A stretch of 64,000 nucleotides of DNA. Source: an uncultured Lachnospiraceae bacterium. Lineage in GTDB: Bacteria; Bacillota; Clostridia; Lachnospirales; Lachnospiraceae. The notes below the pieces were generated by a model. That model was given only the letters and a program-made list of their open reading frames with translations, was not told where the DNA came from and made no database searches. Where the stretch lies: the NCBI GenBank assembly GCA_910579505.1, contig CAJTTZ010000002.1:62001-126000 (forward strand), given 5' to 3'. The translations under genes were made by a program, and so were the position numbers. Positions 9,996 through 18,333 of the stretch are shown here, in pieces (position 1 is the stretch's first letter; each line of letters begins with the position of its first letter).

Positions 9996-10412
9996 TTACT
10001 CCAAAAAACCAACATATAATGTTGCTCTTATCACTTTTTCTTTCATCTGGTTTCTCATTTCAACCTTTATTACCGCCTGACCGACTGACTTATTAAGTTC
10101 CTTTACAGTTCCCCTGATCACTAATATATCACCACTATAAACAGGTTTAATAAATTTGCAATTTACTTGCTGAATAATACAGTATTTCCCCGGCAAATAA
10201 ACACCAGCCAATGTAGAAATAAGCGACGATGACAACATACCGTACACCACCCGTTCTCTAAAACCATACTCCTGTGCAAAAAAGTCATCTTTATGCAACG
10301 GATTATTATCACCTACAAGTTCACCAAATATATTCATTTTTTCTTTTGTAACTTCATAACAAAAGCTTTCCTCTTGACCTATCGTCAAATCTTCGAACTT
10401 ATATGTATTCAT
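9996..10412 (-). CDS. MaoC-like hotdog dehydratase/hydratase
   Basis: A 138-residue single hotdog domain. GDNNPLHKDDFF carries the Asp35/His40 hydratase pair, and the VVYGMLSSSLIS helix follows as in (R)-specific enoyl hydratases. With the adjacent acyl carrier protein, FkbH protein and SDR it probably processes an ACP-linked acyl unit that is later placed on a sugar amine. The exact substrate is unknown. The gene is 2 bases from the acyl carrier gene and is coupled to the SDR gene downstream. Confidence 0.85.
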   Translation of the reverse strand: MNTYKFEDLTIGQEESFCYEVTKEKMNIFGELVGDNNPLHKDDFFAQEYGFRERVVYGMLSSSLISTLAGVYLPGKYCIIQQVNCKFIKPVYSGDILVIRGTVKELNKSVGQAVIKVEMRNQMKEKVIRATLYVGFLE

Positions 10413-10414
10413 AT

Positions 10415-10654
10415 TTAAACTCTGGACAGAATGATATCGACCATTTCTCCTACATTATTTAATTTATTAACTTCTGACATATCAAACCTGATGTTAAATC
10501 TTTTTTCTATAGCCACCACTAAGTTAATATGTTCCAGCGAATCCCAGTCTTCAATGTCATCTGAGGTTGTTTCATCATTAATTTTTATTTCTACGTCATC
10601 GAAGATTGTTGCAAATACTTCATTTACTTGTTCATATACTTCTTCTCTACTCAT
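10415..10654 (-). CDS. Acyl carrier protein
   Basis: A 79-residue four-helix carrier with the phosphopantetheine site EDWDSLEHINL; Ser39 is the attachment residue. It is not in a fatty-acid synthesis cluster, so it is a dedicated carrier. Directly upstream is an FkbH-like gene, and FkbH enzymes typically load a glyceryl unit from 1,3-bisphosphoglycerate onto such a carrier. The start overlaps the end region of the FkbH gene, with GGAGGG upstream. Confidence 0.9.
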   Translation of the reverse strand: MSREEVYEQVNEVFATIFDDVEIKINDETTSDDIEDWDSLEHINLVVAIEKRFNIRFDMSEVNKLNNVGEMVDIILSRV

Positions 10655-10657
10655 CTT

Positions 10658-12439
10658 TTAGCCCTCCACTTGAATAACTTTATTTTTATACTCATATTTA
10701 TCATCTATTTTAAATGACCATTTCGAGTTTTGCTCTTCATCTTCATTTATTTTGCTAAAACCCTGAATTTCATAAAAATCTTTAACTAACTTATTTTTGG
10801 GAGTCGGATAATAATAACCTCTTATTTCTAAAATACCCCGTTTTTTGCATTCTCTTACCAATATATCCATCATAACAAATTCCATATCTCGCTTAAGTAC
10901 CCGACAACTCATAACCCATAGATCAAGATGACAAATATCATCTATAACATGACCGATAACAGCTGTGACAACCCCATTATCACCAAATTTATCTGCCAAT
11001 TTCCCATAAAGCGTAATATAATTCATGTCAGCAGCAACATATTCAATCTCCTTTTGTGTATACCTTTTAGTTGTCACATTAAACTGATTACTTTTGTTCG
11101 TCAATTGAGCAATTCGAGAAAAATATACAGATTCAAACGGTCTTACAACAGCTTTCATTTCCAATGTGCGAAGATACTCTGAATAATCTTTATACTCTGC
11201 TTGCAATTCTGCTCGTTTTAAATTTTCCTTATACATTGCATTTCTATTGTAATCGTCCGCAGAAAGTGTTGTAACTTCAAAATATCCCCCCCGATCAATC
11301 CGCTGAATATATTGATACACTTTCCCAATTTCAGGGGAAATGACTTCTGGCAACTGCCTTGTAACAATTTGTCTTTCTGCAGGATTGTCATCTATAAACA
11401 ACAGGCTCTCCGGTAAAAGATTGAGGCTATTCGCAATCGCCGCAAAATTTTCGTCTTTTGAGGACCAATTAGCCTTTATCAGGACAAAATCTTCTTTAGT
11501 TAGCACACTATCCGGATGTTTTAGCCCACTCAAAACATTCTCAAATTCATTTTTTGAATTAATATTCAAAACAACACCTAAATCCATATGTTCCTTTATA
11601 TATTTCTGAAATTCTAAATATGCTTGTCCTTCGCCGTCTTCTGTTCCAAGCACTATATTATCCACGCCATCATCACCAATAACTCCTCCCCACAATGTAT
11701 TATCCAGATCCAGCACAAACCCCTTTTTATTCTTACCAAATATAGATTTAATTATATTTGCCACATTGAATGCCAAATATGGTATGGCATTAACATTTAA
11801 AGCATATTTATACATATAATAATAAAATGGATCAGACCATTCGCGCAGACCGTAATCAGCTGATATATAATTTATATCACAGATATAAAAATTTTCATGT
11901 GTCTGCGAATACTCATAAAAAGCCATATTAAGCCTGGAAAGATAATTTACCCTTCCATGTATGTCATTAGCATCTCTATTTCCCATCAAACGATAAAACG
12001 GCATTTCAAAATTATTCTGAATTATCGGACAACCATATCTAGTCTCTATGCTATCCCAAATAGATCTATATTTTGAAATTTCACTTTCCAAGATATTTTC
12101 AATAATGTCTGCTCCGTCCTCCAATGATGGATAACGCATAACATTTCTATTCGATGTACATATATAGATAATATCTGGTTTAAATTTCTCTAATTTATTA
12201 TTGTCAAACACCGCATCCTGATAAAATTGATTATACTCGCTTTCGTAAAATTCTGCTTTAATTCCATAATTCAGCAAAAACAGTTCCAGAATAAGGCGTA
12301 TGTCGTTTGTCGTATAGCCACCAAGAATGGCTACGTTTTTCTGTATCATTCCCGAGGTGTCATTTAACAACTGCCTTTTTATAATTCTTTTTTTTGTCAA
12401 AATATAATCTGCATCAAATGGATAGTTCAACTCTTTCAT
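10658..12439 (-). CDS. FkbH-like HAD-IIIC protein
   Basis: A 593-residue protein in three parts: an N-terminal SGNH/B12-like region (VAILGGYTTNDIRLIL), a HAD-IIIC phosphatase/transferase core with DLDNTLW at 244-250, and a C-terminal GNAT-like domain (HLDLWVMSCRVLKRDMEF). This is the FkbH layout. Known FkbH enzymes take 1,3-bisphosphoglycerate, dephosphorylate it and load D-glycerate onto an ACP. With its own ACP next door it probably makes glyceryl-ACP for an unusual acyl group (inference). Confidence 0.88.
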   Translation of the reverse strand: MKELNYPFDADYILTKKRIIKRQLLNDTSGMIQKNVAILGGYTTNDIRLILELFLLNYGIKAEFYESEYNQFYQDAVFDNNKLEKFKPDIIYICTSNRNVMRYPSLEDGADIIENILESEISKYRSIWDSIETRYGCPIIQNNFEMPFYRLMGNRDANDIHGRVNYLSRLNMAFYEYSQTHENFYICDINYISADYGLREWSDPFYYYMYKYALNVNAIPYLAFNVANIIKSIFGKNKKGFVLDLDNTLWGGVIGDDGVDNIVLGTEDGEGQAYLEFQKYIKEHMDLGVVLNINSKNEFENVLSGLKHPDSVLTKEDFVLIKANWSSKDENFAAIANSLNLLPESLLFIDDNPAERQIVTRQLPEVISPEIGKVYQYIQRIDRGGYFEVTTLSADDYNRNAMYKENLKRAELQAEYKDYSEYLRTLEMKAVVRPFESVYFSRIAQLTNKSNQFNVTTKRYTQKEIEYVAADMNYITLYGKLADKFGDNGVVTAVIGHVIDDICHLDLWVMSCRVLKRDMEFVMMDILVRECKKRGILEIRGYYYPTPKNKLVKDFYEIQGFSKINEDEEQNSKWSFKIDDKYEYKNKVIQVEG

Positions 12440-12481
12440 GTCTAATTTACCTTATAATGTTGAATCTTTACACCACTACAC

Positions 12482-13390
12482 TTAATACCTTATTTTTTCC
12501 ATATGCCATTTAAGATATTGGGAATGTTCTATTGCCAAATTTCCCGTCATCTTATTTCCGTTCTTTACATTATTGGCAACAACTGCTCCAATCGTAATAT
12601 TGGCATTATCACCTATAGCCAACGCATTAGAAACACTTACTCCCGATGCCACTTTAACATTTTGACCAATTTTTACATTCCCGGAAATCTGGGAACTAGA
12701 TGCTACGGAAGAATTATGACCTATCGTGGCATTATGTCCAATCATTACTCCTGTTTCTATGCTAACATTATCTCCCACCCATGTCGTTTCATGCGCAAAT
12801 ATCCCTCTTGCAATCAATGCATGATATGATATCTCCACGTTGTTACCAATATATGTCTTTCCATTCTGTTTCAGCCTAAATAGTTTTCCATCTACAATAT
12901 AACTTAGTTGATTAACACCACCAATAATTGCCCCAGAACGTATTATGACATTATCTCCAATAGTTACTCCTTCATGTATTATTGCATGTGCCTCAATAAC
13001 AACATTATTTCCAATCGTAATTCCCTTGTCAGCAATGATAGCTGTAGGGTGTATTTCGCAATCTGATCCTATTTTATTTTCTTTAAATTTTATGTTATAT
13101 TCCTCACAGTGATCAATCAAATAATTATGAAACTGATAAAATGTCGTCTTTGGAGAATTGCAAACTGCAATCCCTTTACCACATTCATGCACCACCTCAT
13201 TATCTGCGAGTTCCTCTGTGCAAATAATACAAGATATATCCGTTTTTTTGCAGCACATCTCTAAAAAGCTCTCCTTTTCTGCAAAACAAAGATAAGATTC
13301 ATGCGGATCATCACGCAAATATCCTAATGTATCAAATTCTCCATCATAAATCACATGAAAAAATTTATCATTAAAACCAGACAATTTCAT
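12482..13390 (-). CDS. LpxD-like hexapeptide-repeat acyltransferase
   Basis: A 302-residue protein. From about residue 110 it is a left-handed beta-helix made of hexapeptide repeats (IGNNVVIEAHAII, IGDNVIIRSGAII, VGDNVSIETGVMI, IGHNSSVASSSQI). The HET motif (AHETTWVGDN) holds a candidate catalytic histidine. The N-terminal domain resembles that of LpxD-type ACP-dependent N-acyltransferases. No lipid A genes are present, so it probably acylates an amino sugar with the unit built on the nearby ACP. It follows the aminotransferase gene by 9 bases, which fits amination followed by acylation. Confidence 0.82.
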   Translation of the reverse strand: MKLSGFNDKFFHVIYDGEFDTLGYLRDDPHESYLCFAEKESFLEMCCKKTDISCIICTEELADNEVVHECGKGIAVCNSPKTTFYQFHNYLIDHCEEYNIKFKENKIGSDCEIHPTAIIADKGITIGNNVVIEAHAIIHEGVTIGDNVIIRSGAIIGGVNQLSYIVDGKLFRLKQNGKTYIGNNVEISYHALIARGIFAHETTWVGDNVSIETGVMIGHNATIGHNSSVASSSQISGNVKIGQNVKVASGVSVSNALAIGDNANITIGAVVANNVKNGNKMTGNLAIEHSQYLKWHMEKIRY

Positions 13391-13399
13391 CGAAATTAT

Positions 13400-14512
13400 T
13401 TACCTCAATTCTTTTATTATCCTACATATATCAATAATTTCTTCGTCTACCAGTGTTCCATACATAGGCAGATCCAAAGTAATATCTTTAATCCTGTCTG
13501 CATATTCCGTTTTCCTCACATAATCCCTATTCTTATAACAACTATAGTCGCAAGTAAGTTTATCATATAGTTTACGGGTTTCAATCCCAAATCCTTTTAA
13601 CTTTTTCCATAGTTCGTCCCTTGACATTCCGTATTCCTCTGTCACTTTAATCGGAAAATATGCGTAATTGTAATCAATATCCTTCTTGTACGAATATGTA
13701 TGGATTCCTTCTATGTCTTTCAGACATTCACAGTACATTTGAGCCAGCCTTTTACGTTTCGCAACTTCGGTATCATGTAATGGCAGATTCACAATGCCCA
13801 TAGCCGCTTGAAATTCATTCATCTTAGCATTCATACCGCAAGCCAGTACATCATTGCTCTCCTCTCCATAAGAAACACCAAAGTTCCTACATAATTCCAG
13901 TGATCTGTGCAATGCCGAATCCTGATATACCAAAGCCCCCCCTTCAATAGAATTAAAAACTTTAATTGCATGGAAGCTGAACATCGTGATATCTCCGTAT
14001 GCACAAACCGCTTTCCCCTTTATCCGCGTTCCAAAAGCCTGAGCCCCGTCATAAATTACTTTCAATCCATATTTTTTTGCTATTTCCTCAATCCGCTCCA
14101 CATCGCACGGAATTCCAAAAATATGAGGGGTAATAATCGCACATGTATTTGACGTAATCAACTCTTCAATACCATCAGGGCATAGGTTATATGATTCATC
14201 AATATCTCCAAATACCGGTGTCAACCCACTCTGAATAATTGCATTTGTTGTCGAGACAAAAGTAAACGGTGAAGTAATCACTTCTCCTTCCAAATCCATC
14301 GCCTTAATTGCCAGTAATAACGCTGAATGTCCATTGACAAACAAGTCAACATTCTTACATTTGAGATAATCCGCCAGCATTTCCCCAAATTTCTTTACCT
14401 TTTCGCCGTTATTTGTCATAATGCCGCTTGCCCATATAGATTGAATCTCCTGAACATAACTACTCAATTCCGGCATTACAGGACGTGTCGCTTTTATTTC
14501 CACTTTATTCAT
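13400..14512 (-). CDS. DegT/DnrJ/EryC1/StrS-type sugar aminotransferase
   Basis: A 370-residue PLP enzyme. SPFTFVSTTNA binds cofactor phosphate, YDGAQAFG has the pyridine-contacting Asp, and MFSFHAIKVFNSIEGG carries the Schiff-base lysine K184. The family transfers amino groups to keto-sugar nucleotides, giving 3- or 4-amino sugars. No nucleotide-sugar dehydratase lies in the window, so the keto-sugar must come from elsewhere. The acyltransferase gene follows immediately. Confidence 0.92.
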   Translation of the reverse strand: MNKVEIKATRPVMPELSSYVQEIQSIWASGIMTNNGEKVKKFGEMLADYLKCKNVDLFVNGHSALLLAIKAMDLEGEVITSPFTFVSTTNAIIQSGLTPVFGDIDESYNLCPDGIEELITSNTCAIITPHIFGIPCDVERIEEIAKKYGLKVIYDGAQAFGTRIKGKAVCAYGDITMFSFHAIKVFNSIEGGALVYQDSALHRSLELCRNFGVSYGEESNDVLACGMNAKMNEFQAAMGIVNLPLHDTEVAKRKRLAQMYCECLKDIEGIHTYSYKKDIDYNYAYFPIKVTEEYGMSRDELWKKLKGFGIETRKLYDKLTCDYSCYKNRDYVRKTEYADRIKDITLDLPMYGTLVDEEIIDICRIIKELR

Positions 14513-14556
14513 ATACTTTCCGCCTCTATTTTACCCTTACTTGCTTTAATATTTAA

Positions 14557-16371
14557 TCAATCATATGCACTCAAATATGGCCCAAAGCAGAAAAAATCCT
14601 CCATATGCTCTTTATTCTCCTGCCAATATATGATGTTTGTACATTGTTCCTTTATTTTCTGCCTAAATTTGAGTTTGTCCGCATCATTGGCAAATTCAAT
14701 ATACTTCTCGAATTGAAACGGTATAGTAAATAGTTCAATCAGCTCATTTATTGGCATTGGATACTTCTCCTCAGGAACAAACGGGTAATCGTACGCTTTA
14801 CATTTCTTTTTGCACAGAATGTCCATTCTAAATTTATCAAAAGCGTCATAAAATTCATCATATGGATACCAGACTGGTTTCAAATCATATCCTGTAATTT
14901 CCTCGCTTCCAATATTGCATTTTGTCCTTTCTCCAGCAGACGTAGTTTCCAACATACTCTCACTCCAAGAGATTTGTAGTTCATTACATAGCTTTTTTAA
15001 AACAACTTCAGGGAACTGCTTTATATCCTCAAAACGCAGCCTAAGTATCTTATGATCCCTTAATTCTCCATGCAACTCTTCAAACGCACAAACTATTAAA
15101 GCCCATAACGCAACATTCTCGTGAAAATTTCCAAGGGCTATCTGCATTCTCATCGTAGAAGCGCTCTGCGCATATGGTCTCCTTAACATCTGTAACAAAA
15201 TAACTTCAAATCCAAGATTATCCAACCATCTGACCAACATATTATATGATTCCCACAAAATGCACCCGCCATGAATATCCATATAAATGATCGTCTCCGC
15301 TCCATCAACCTCCATATAATTTGCTTCTTTCCATGCCAAATACATTTCGATGAGAATATCCTTCTCTGTGTATTGCCGCTCTTCATTCATTCTGGACATT
15401 AAAGACTTTTGATATCTATCAAGCCACTCTAAATCTTTATTCGGTAATGGGACTACAGTCAGTGAATTTATGTTTTCATCCCAAGCCTTTAAAGTATACT
15501 CTCTAATCTTTTCTACTATCTTTTTAACAATTTTAACTCCCTTTTCCTTTTTTGCAATTTGCACTATATCCCAGATATTATTTGTCCATACATACATTTC
15601 CATGCCAAAATACAATATTTCAGGATGTGCATCAAGTACTCCGTTCAAAAATGAATTGCCTACATTGTTCGGTAAAATGTTAAACAGAATTTTACTAACT
15701 GTAGCGTTTCTCGTATTCCCATACCATTCTGGCTGTACCCGTCCATCGCAATAGTCAAAATGTCTCAAAAACCACTCTGTATATAATACATTTTCCTTTA
15801 CTAAGCAACTGATTATCCACCTAATCCTTTTATCATATTCAATTTCTAACGGTTCCCGATATAGCGGTATCCAAAGCGAATTTGGAAACCTTTTATTCCA
15901 AATATTTACATCCTCTTCTGAATAGCATACTTCTATTTGCTCTGTATCATTTCCCAACCATTGTATAAACAGATCACACAAATACGGTAAACCAAGCAAA
16001 ATAATTTTTTTGCCAGTTAACTGAAAAGGAGCTCTAATAATCGGTAATACTCCTTTCATTTCCAATTCTATTGCTATAAAATATGTTCTATTTTTAACAA
16101 ATCCTTGTTTTTCAATTTTTCTCCCAATACGCAGACATTCTGAATAATCACTATGTGCAATGACAATTACAGCGTAAGGATACAGTCCGTATGCGTCCTC
16201 AAAACTATATATAGGTATACTCCCCTTACATTTTTCCGCCTGCTTGTCGCAAAAACAACATACACTCCATCCTAATTTTTCCCCTTGAAGCATTACCTCA
16301 TTTCCGTATTGCCCTGCACAATAAATTATTACTTTTGATGTATACAACTTCCCATATTGTGTTCTTTCCAT
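14557..16371 (-). CDS. Sulfotransferase-fold protein with N-terminal Rossmann domain; candidate phosphoramidate transferase
   Basis: A 604-residue protein. Residues 12-95 are a PglD-like Rossmann domain (VIIYCAGQYGNEV) and 120-150 form a second nucleotide-binding-like unit. Residues about 228-560 resemble a PAPS-type sulfotransferase: ILPNNVGNSFLNGVLDAHP in the 5'-phosphosulfate loop position, LRRPYAQSASTMR (396-408) in the 3'-phosphate position, and ILRLRFEDI. The gene follows a CysC-like kinase by 13 bases. If that kinase makes 3'-phospho-CDP-amidate, a PAPS look-alike, this protein could transfer phosphoramidate rather than sulfate (inference). No sulfate-activating ATP sulfurylase is present in the window. 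Confidence 0.65.
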   Translation of the reverse strand: MERTQYGKLYTSKVIIYCAGQYGNEVMLQGEKLGWSVCCFCDKQAEKCKGSIPIYSFEDAYGLYPYAVIVIAHSDYSECLRIGRKIEKQGFVKNRTYFIAIELEMKGVLPIIRAPFQLTGKKIILLGLPYLCDLFIQWLGNDTEQIEVCYSEEDVNIWNKRFPNSLWIPLYREPLEIEYDKRIRWIISCLVKENVLYTEWFLRHFDYCDGRVQPEWYGNTRNATVSKILFNILPNNVGNSFLNGVLDAHPEILYFGMEMYVWTNNIWDIVQIAKKEKGVKIVKKIVEKIREYTLKAWDENINSLTVVPLPNKDLEWLDRYQKSLMSRMNEERQYTEKDILIEMYLAWKEANYMEVDGAETIIYMDIHGGCILWESYNMLVRWLDNLGFEVILLQMLRRPYAQSASTMRMQIALGNFHENVALWALIVCAFEELHGELRDHKILRLRFEDIKQFPEVVLKKLCNELQISWSESMLETTSAGERTKCNIGSEEITGYDLKPVWYPYDEFYDAFDKFRMDILCKKKCKAYDYPFVPEEKYPMPINELIELFTIPFQFEKYIEFANDADKLKFRQKIKEQCTNIIYWQENKEHMEDFFCFGPYLSAYD

Positions 16372-16384
16372 TAGTCATATCCTC

Positions 16385-16897
16385 TTATACCCCCAGTTGC
16401 TCCAATACCCGCATGAACATTTCCTCCGGCGATTTTCTTCCATCATTTACAATATGAACATCCGAGTTTTGGGGAAGCTGCAACTTTAAATCCATTCCCA
16501 CAACATTTTTTACAGTTCCCTCTGCCATCTTACCATACAAATTTTTCTGATTCCGCTTTTCCAACACTTCCAGGGGAACCTCAATATATATTTCAGAATA
16601 ATTTACTATATTTGTTCGGTTCCATTCCCGAACCTCATCAAACATGGAAATCGTACAACAGATCACATGCATATCCTGTTCCACTAATAATTTACTTAGC
16701 CTCGCGTAGCGCATGGCACATGCCAGACGCTCTTCTTCTGAATACCCAAGATCATTTCCAAACGCCTGGCGCAGCGAATCTCCATCCAGAAACAATGTAT
16801 TGGGATATTTATCTTTCAAATAGCAATACAATAATTTCCCGATCGTAGTTTTTCCTGCCCCTGCAAGTCCCGTAATCCAGTATAATCTGCCGTCCAT
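16385..16897 (-). CDS. CysC-like kinase, probable cytidine diphosphoramidate kinase
   Basis: A 170-residue APS-kinase-family protein with P-loop GLAGAGKTT (10-18), FLDGDSLR (36-43) and IYIEVPLEVLEKRNQKNLYGK. By sequence alone it would be called adenylylsulfate kinase. In Campylobacter jejuni the homologue Cj1415 phosphorylates the 3'-OH of cytidine diphosphoramidate. Here the neighbours are the cytidylyltransferase and the amidotransferase-type hydrolase of that pathway, and no ATP sulfurylase is seen, so the same role is inferred. GAGGTGG precedes the ATG. Confidence 0.78.
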   Translation of the reverse strand: MDGRLYWITGLAGAGKTTIGKLLYCYLKDKYPNTLFLDGDSLRQAFGNDLGYSEEERLACAMRYARLSKLLVEQDMHVICCTISMFDEVREWNRTNIVNYSEIYIEVPLEVLEKRNQKNLYGKMAEGTVKNVVGMDLKLQLPQNSDVHIVNDGRKSPEEMFMRVLEQLGV

Positions 16898-16906
16898 TTG
16901 CCACCT

Positions 16907-17686
16907 CTACACCAATTGCTTTTCCACAACTTTCAAATCGTCTAAATTATCTATCTCAAACCACCCACGGTTAATATGAATCGCCCTCAAATGATTTCCT
17001 TCATCAATCATTCCCTGTAAAAGATCTGTCATATACATTTTCTGATAGTTTCTGCTTGTATGCCACAATGCCACTCCATGTTCACTTCGTGTTTTTGCTT
17101 GCTCAGCAATATCTAACATTGCCTGCAGTCCATCATTCTGAAAACGCATCAAGCCAATATATTGTGATTGTACCTTATCTATGTCTGTAGTTTTCTGTCC
17201 AATTTCTGTCAAATAATCGTCCTTGTCAAACATTAAGGTCTCAGCATCGTCCAATGGATCTTCACACCTGTCTGACCAATACGAATACCACTCATCATCT
17301 ACTACCACTGCCGCATTGTCCTTTGTATGTAAAATGGCGTTCAAAACATCCTCATTATAAATAATATCCCCGTAGGAAATTAAAACATCATCGTTCTCTT
17401 TCATCAGATTCTTAGCACACATTAACGAACACACCATGTTTGTGTTCTCATAATTTTCGTTAATAAGTATATCTATTCCCGTTTCACCCAGAGCATTCTG
17501 CAAAACATCTCCTCGATATCCCGCAATAATTGTAATATCCTCTTTTTTAATACCACAGTGATACATCACTTCTAACTGCCGCTTAATAATAGATTTTCCA
17601 TTCACCTCCACCATGCACTTAGGCTTGTGATCTGTCAGTGGCTTTAATCGGGTGCCTTGTCCCGCTGCTAAAATTATTACTTTCAT
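16907..17686 (-). CDS. Nucleotidyltransferase, probable CTP:phosphoglutamine cytidylyltransferase
   Basis: A 259-residue LicC-like nucleotidyltransferase with the signature LAAGQGTRLKPLT (6-18), KPKCMVEVNGKS and the metal-site region SYGDIIYNED. The family includes choline-phosphate cytidylyltransferases. The Campylobacter jejuni homologue Cj1416 joins CTP with L-glutamine phosphate. The order kinase, this gene, then an amidotransferase-like hydrolase matches Cj1415-Cj1416-Cj1417. The start at 17686 has AAGGGAG 9-10 bases upstream; an ATG at 17710 overlaps the previous stop without a ribosome binding site. Confidence 0.8.
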   Translation of the reverse strand: MKVIILAAGQGTRLKPLTDHKPKCMVEVNGKSIIKRQLEVMYHCGIKKEDITIIAGYRGDVLQNALGETGIDILINENYENTNMVCSLMCAKNLMKENDDVLISYGDIIYNEDVLNAILHTKDNAAVVVDDEWYSYWSDRCEDPLDDAETLMFDKDDYLTEIGQKTTDIDKVQSQYIGLMRFQNDGLQAMLDIAEQAKTRSEHGVALWHTSRNYQKMYMTDLLQGMIDEGNHLRAIHINRGWFEIDNLDDLKVVEKQLV

Positions 17687-17706
17687 TTTATGTACTCCCT
17701 TCGTAA

Positions 17707-18318
17707 TCATCCATTATTAAATAAATTTTGAATTCTTTCTATATCAGATTTTCTAAATGGATTCTCTCGTTCCGGATGCCACATAGTCGCCATAAGCCTG
17801 TACCGCTGACATTCTATCGCTTCTATCACACCCTCCTCAGTTATTTCAGCTATCTGTAATGGCTCTTTAACCTGTAGACAGGCTTGATTATGGTAGCTGT
17901 TTACTTCAAACTCTCCCCAACTGCCATTTACCAAATGTCTCACGGCTACATGACCTTCTACATCCTCTAATCTGCAGCCAAAATAGTCCAAAATTGATTG
18001 CATTCCTCTACAGAATCCGTAAACAGGAACCCTCTTATTTAATGCAATTTCTAACAGTTTCTTATCAGTTGCATCCCTTTCCGGTGCATTCCCGCCATAA
18101 CAAACCAAAGAATTTCCGCCTGTCAATACAATTCCAGCCGGATTAATAGTATTAATAAAATCTTCCACTGCCTGTACCACATTGGGCACCGGCACAGAAA
18201 TAAATCCACACGCTCCCAAGAAACGTGGGATGTTTTGATCGGCACAATCACGTCTTTCCTGGTAACTCTCTATAATTTCTACTCTTTGTGAGTATACAAT
18301 CGTTTTCTTACTGGTCAT
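17707..18318 (-). CDS. Class I amidotransferase-like hydrolase, probable gamma-glutamyl-CDP-amidate hydrolase
   Basis: A 203-residue peptidase C26/GATase1 protein with nucleophile Cys103 (GFCRGMQ) and His181/Glu183 (WHPERENPF), and LTGGNSLVCYGG near the oxyanion site. It resembles gamma-glutamyl-GABA hydrolases such as PuuD. The Campylobacter jejuni homologue Cj1417 cleaves gamma-glutamyl-CDP-amidate to glutamate and cytidine diphosphoramidate. The neighbouring cytidylyltransferase and kinase support that role here. The catalytic triad is complete. Confidence 0.82.
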   Translation of the reverse strand: MTSKKTIVYSQRVEIIESYQERRDCADQNIPRFLGACGFISVPVPNVVQAVEDFINTINPAGIVLTGGNSLVCYGGNAPERDATDKKLLEIALNKRVPVYGFCRGMQSILDYFGCRLEDVEGHVAVRHLVNGSWGEFEVNSYHNQACLQVKEPLQIAEITEEGVIEAIECQRYRLMATMWHPERENPFRKSDIERIQNLFNNG

Positions 18319-18333
18319 AGTTATTACCCTGTA

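Noticed and set aside
16385..16897. Sulfate assimilation (true adenylylsulfate kinase)
   Set aside because: No ATP sulfurylase or other sulfate genes are nearby, and the partners match the phosphoramidate pathway; not fully excluded.
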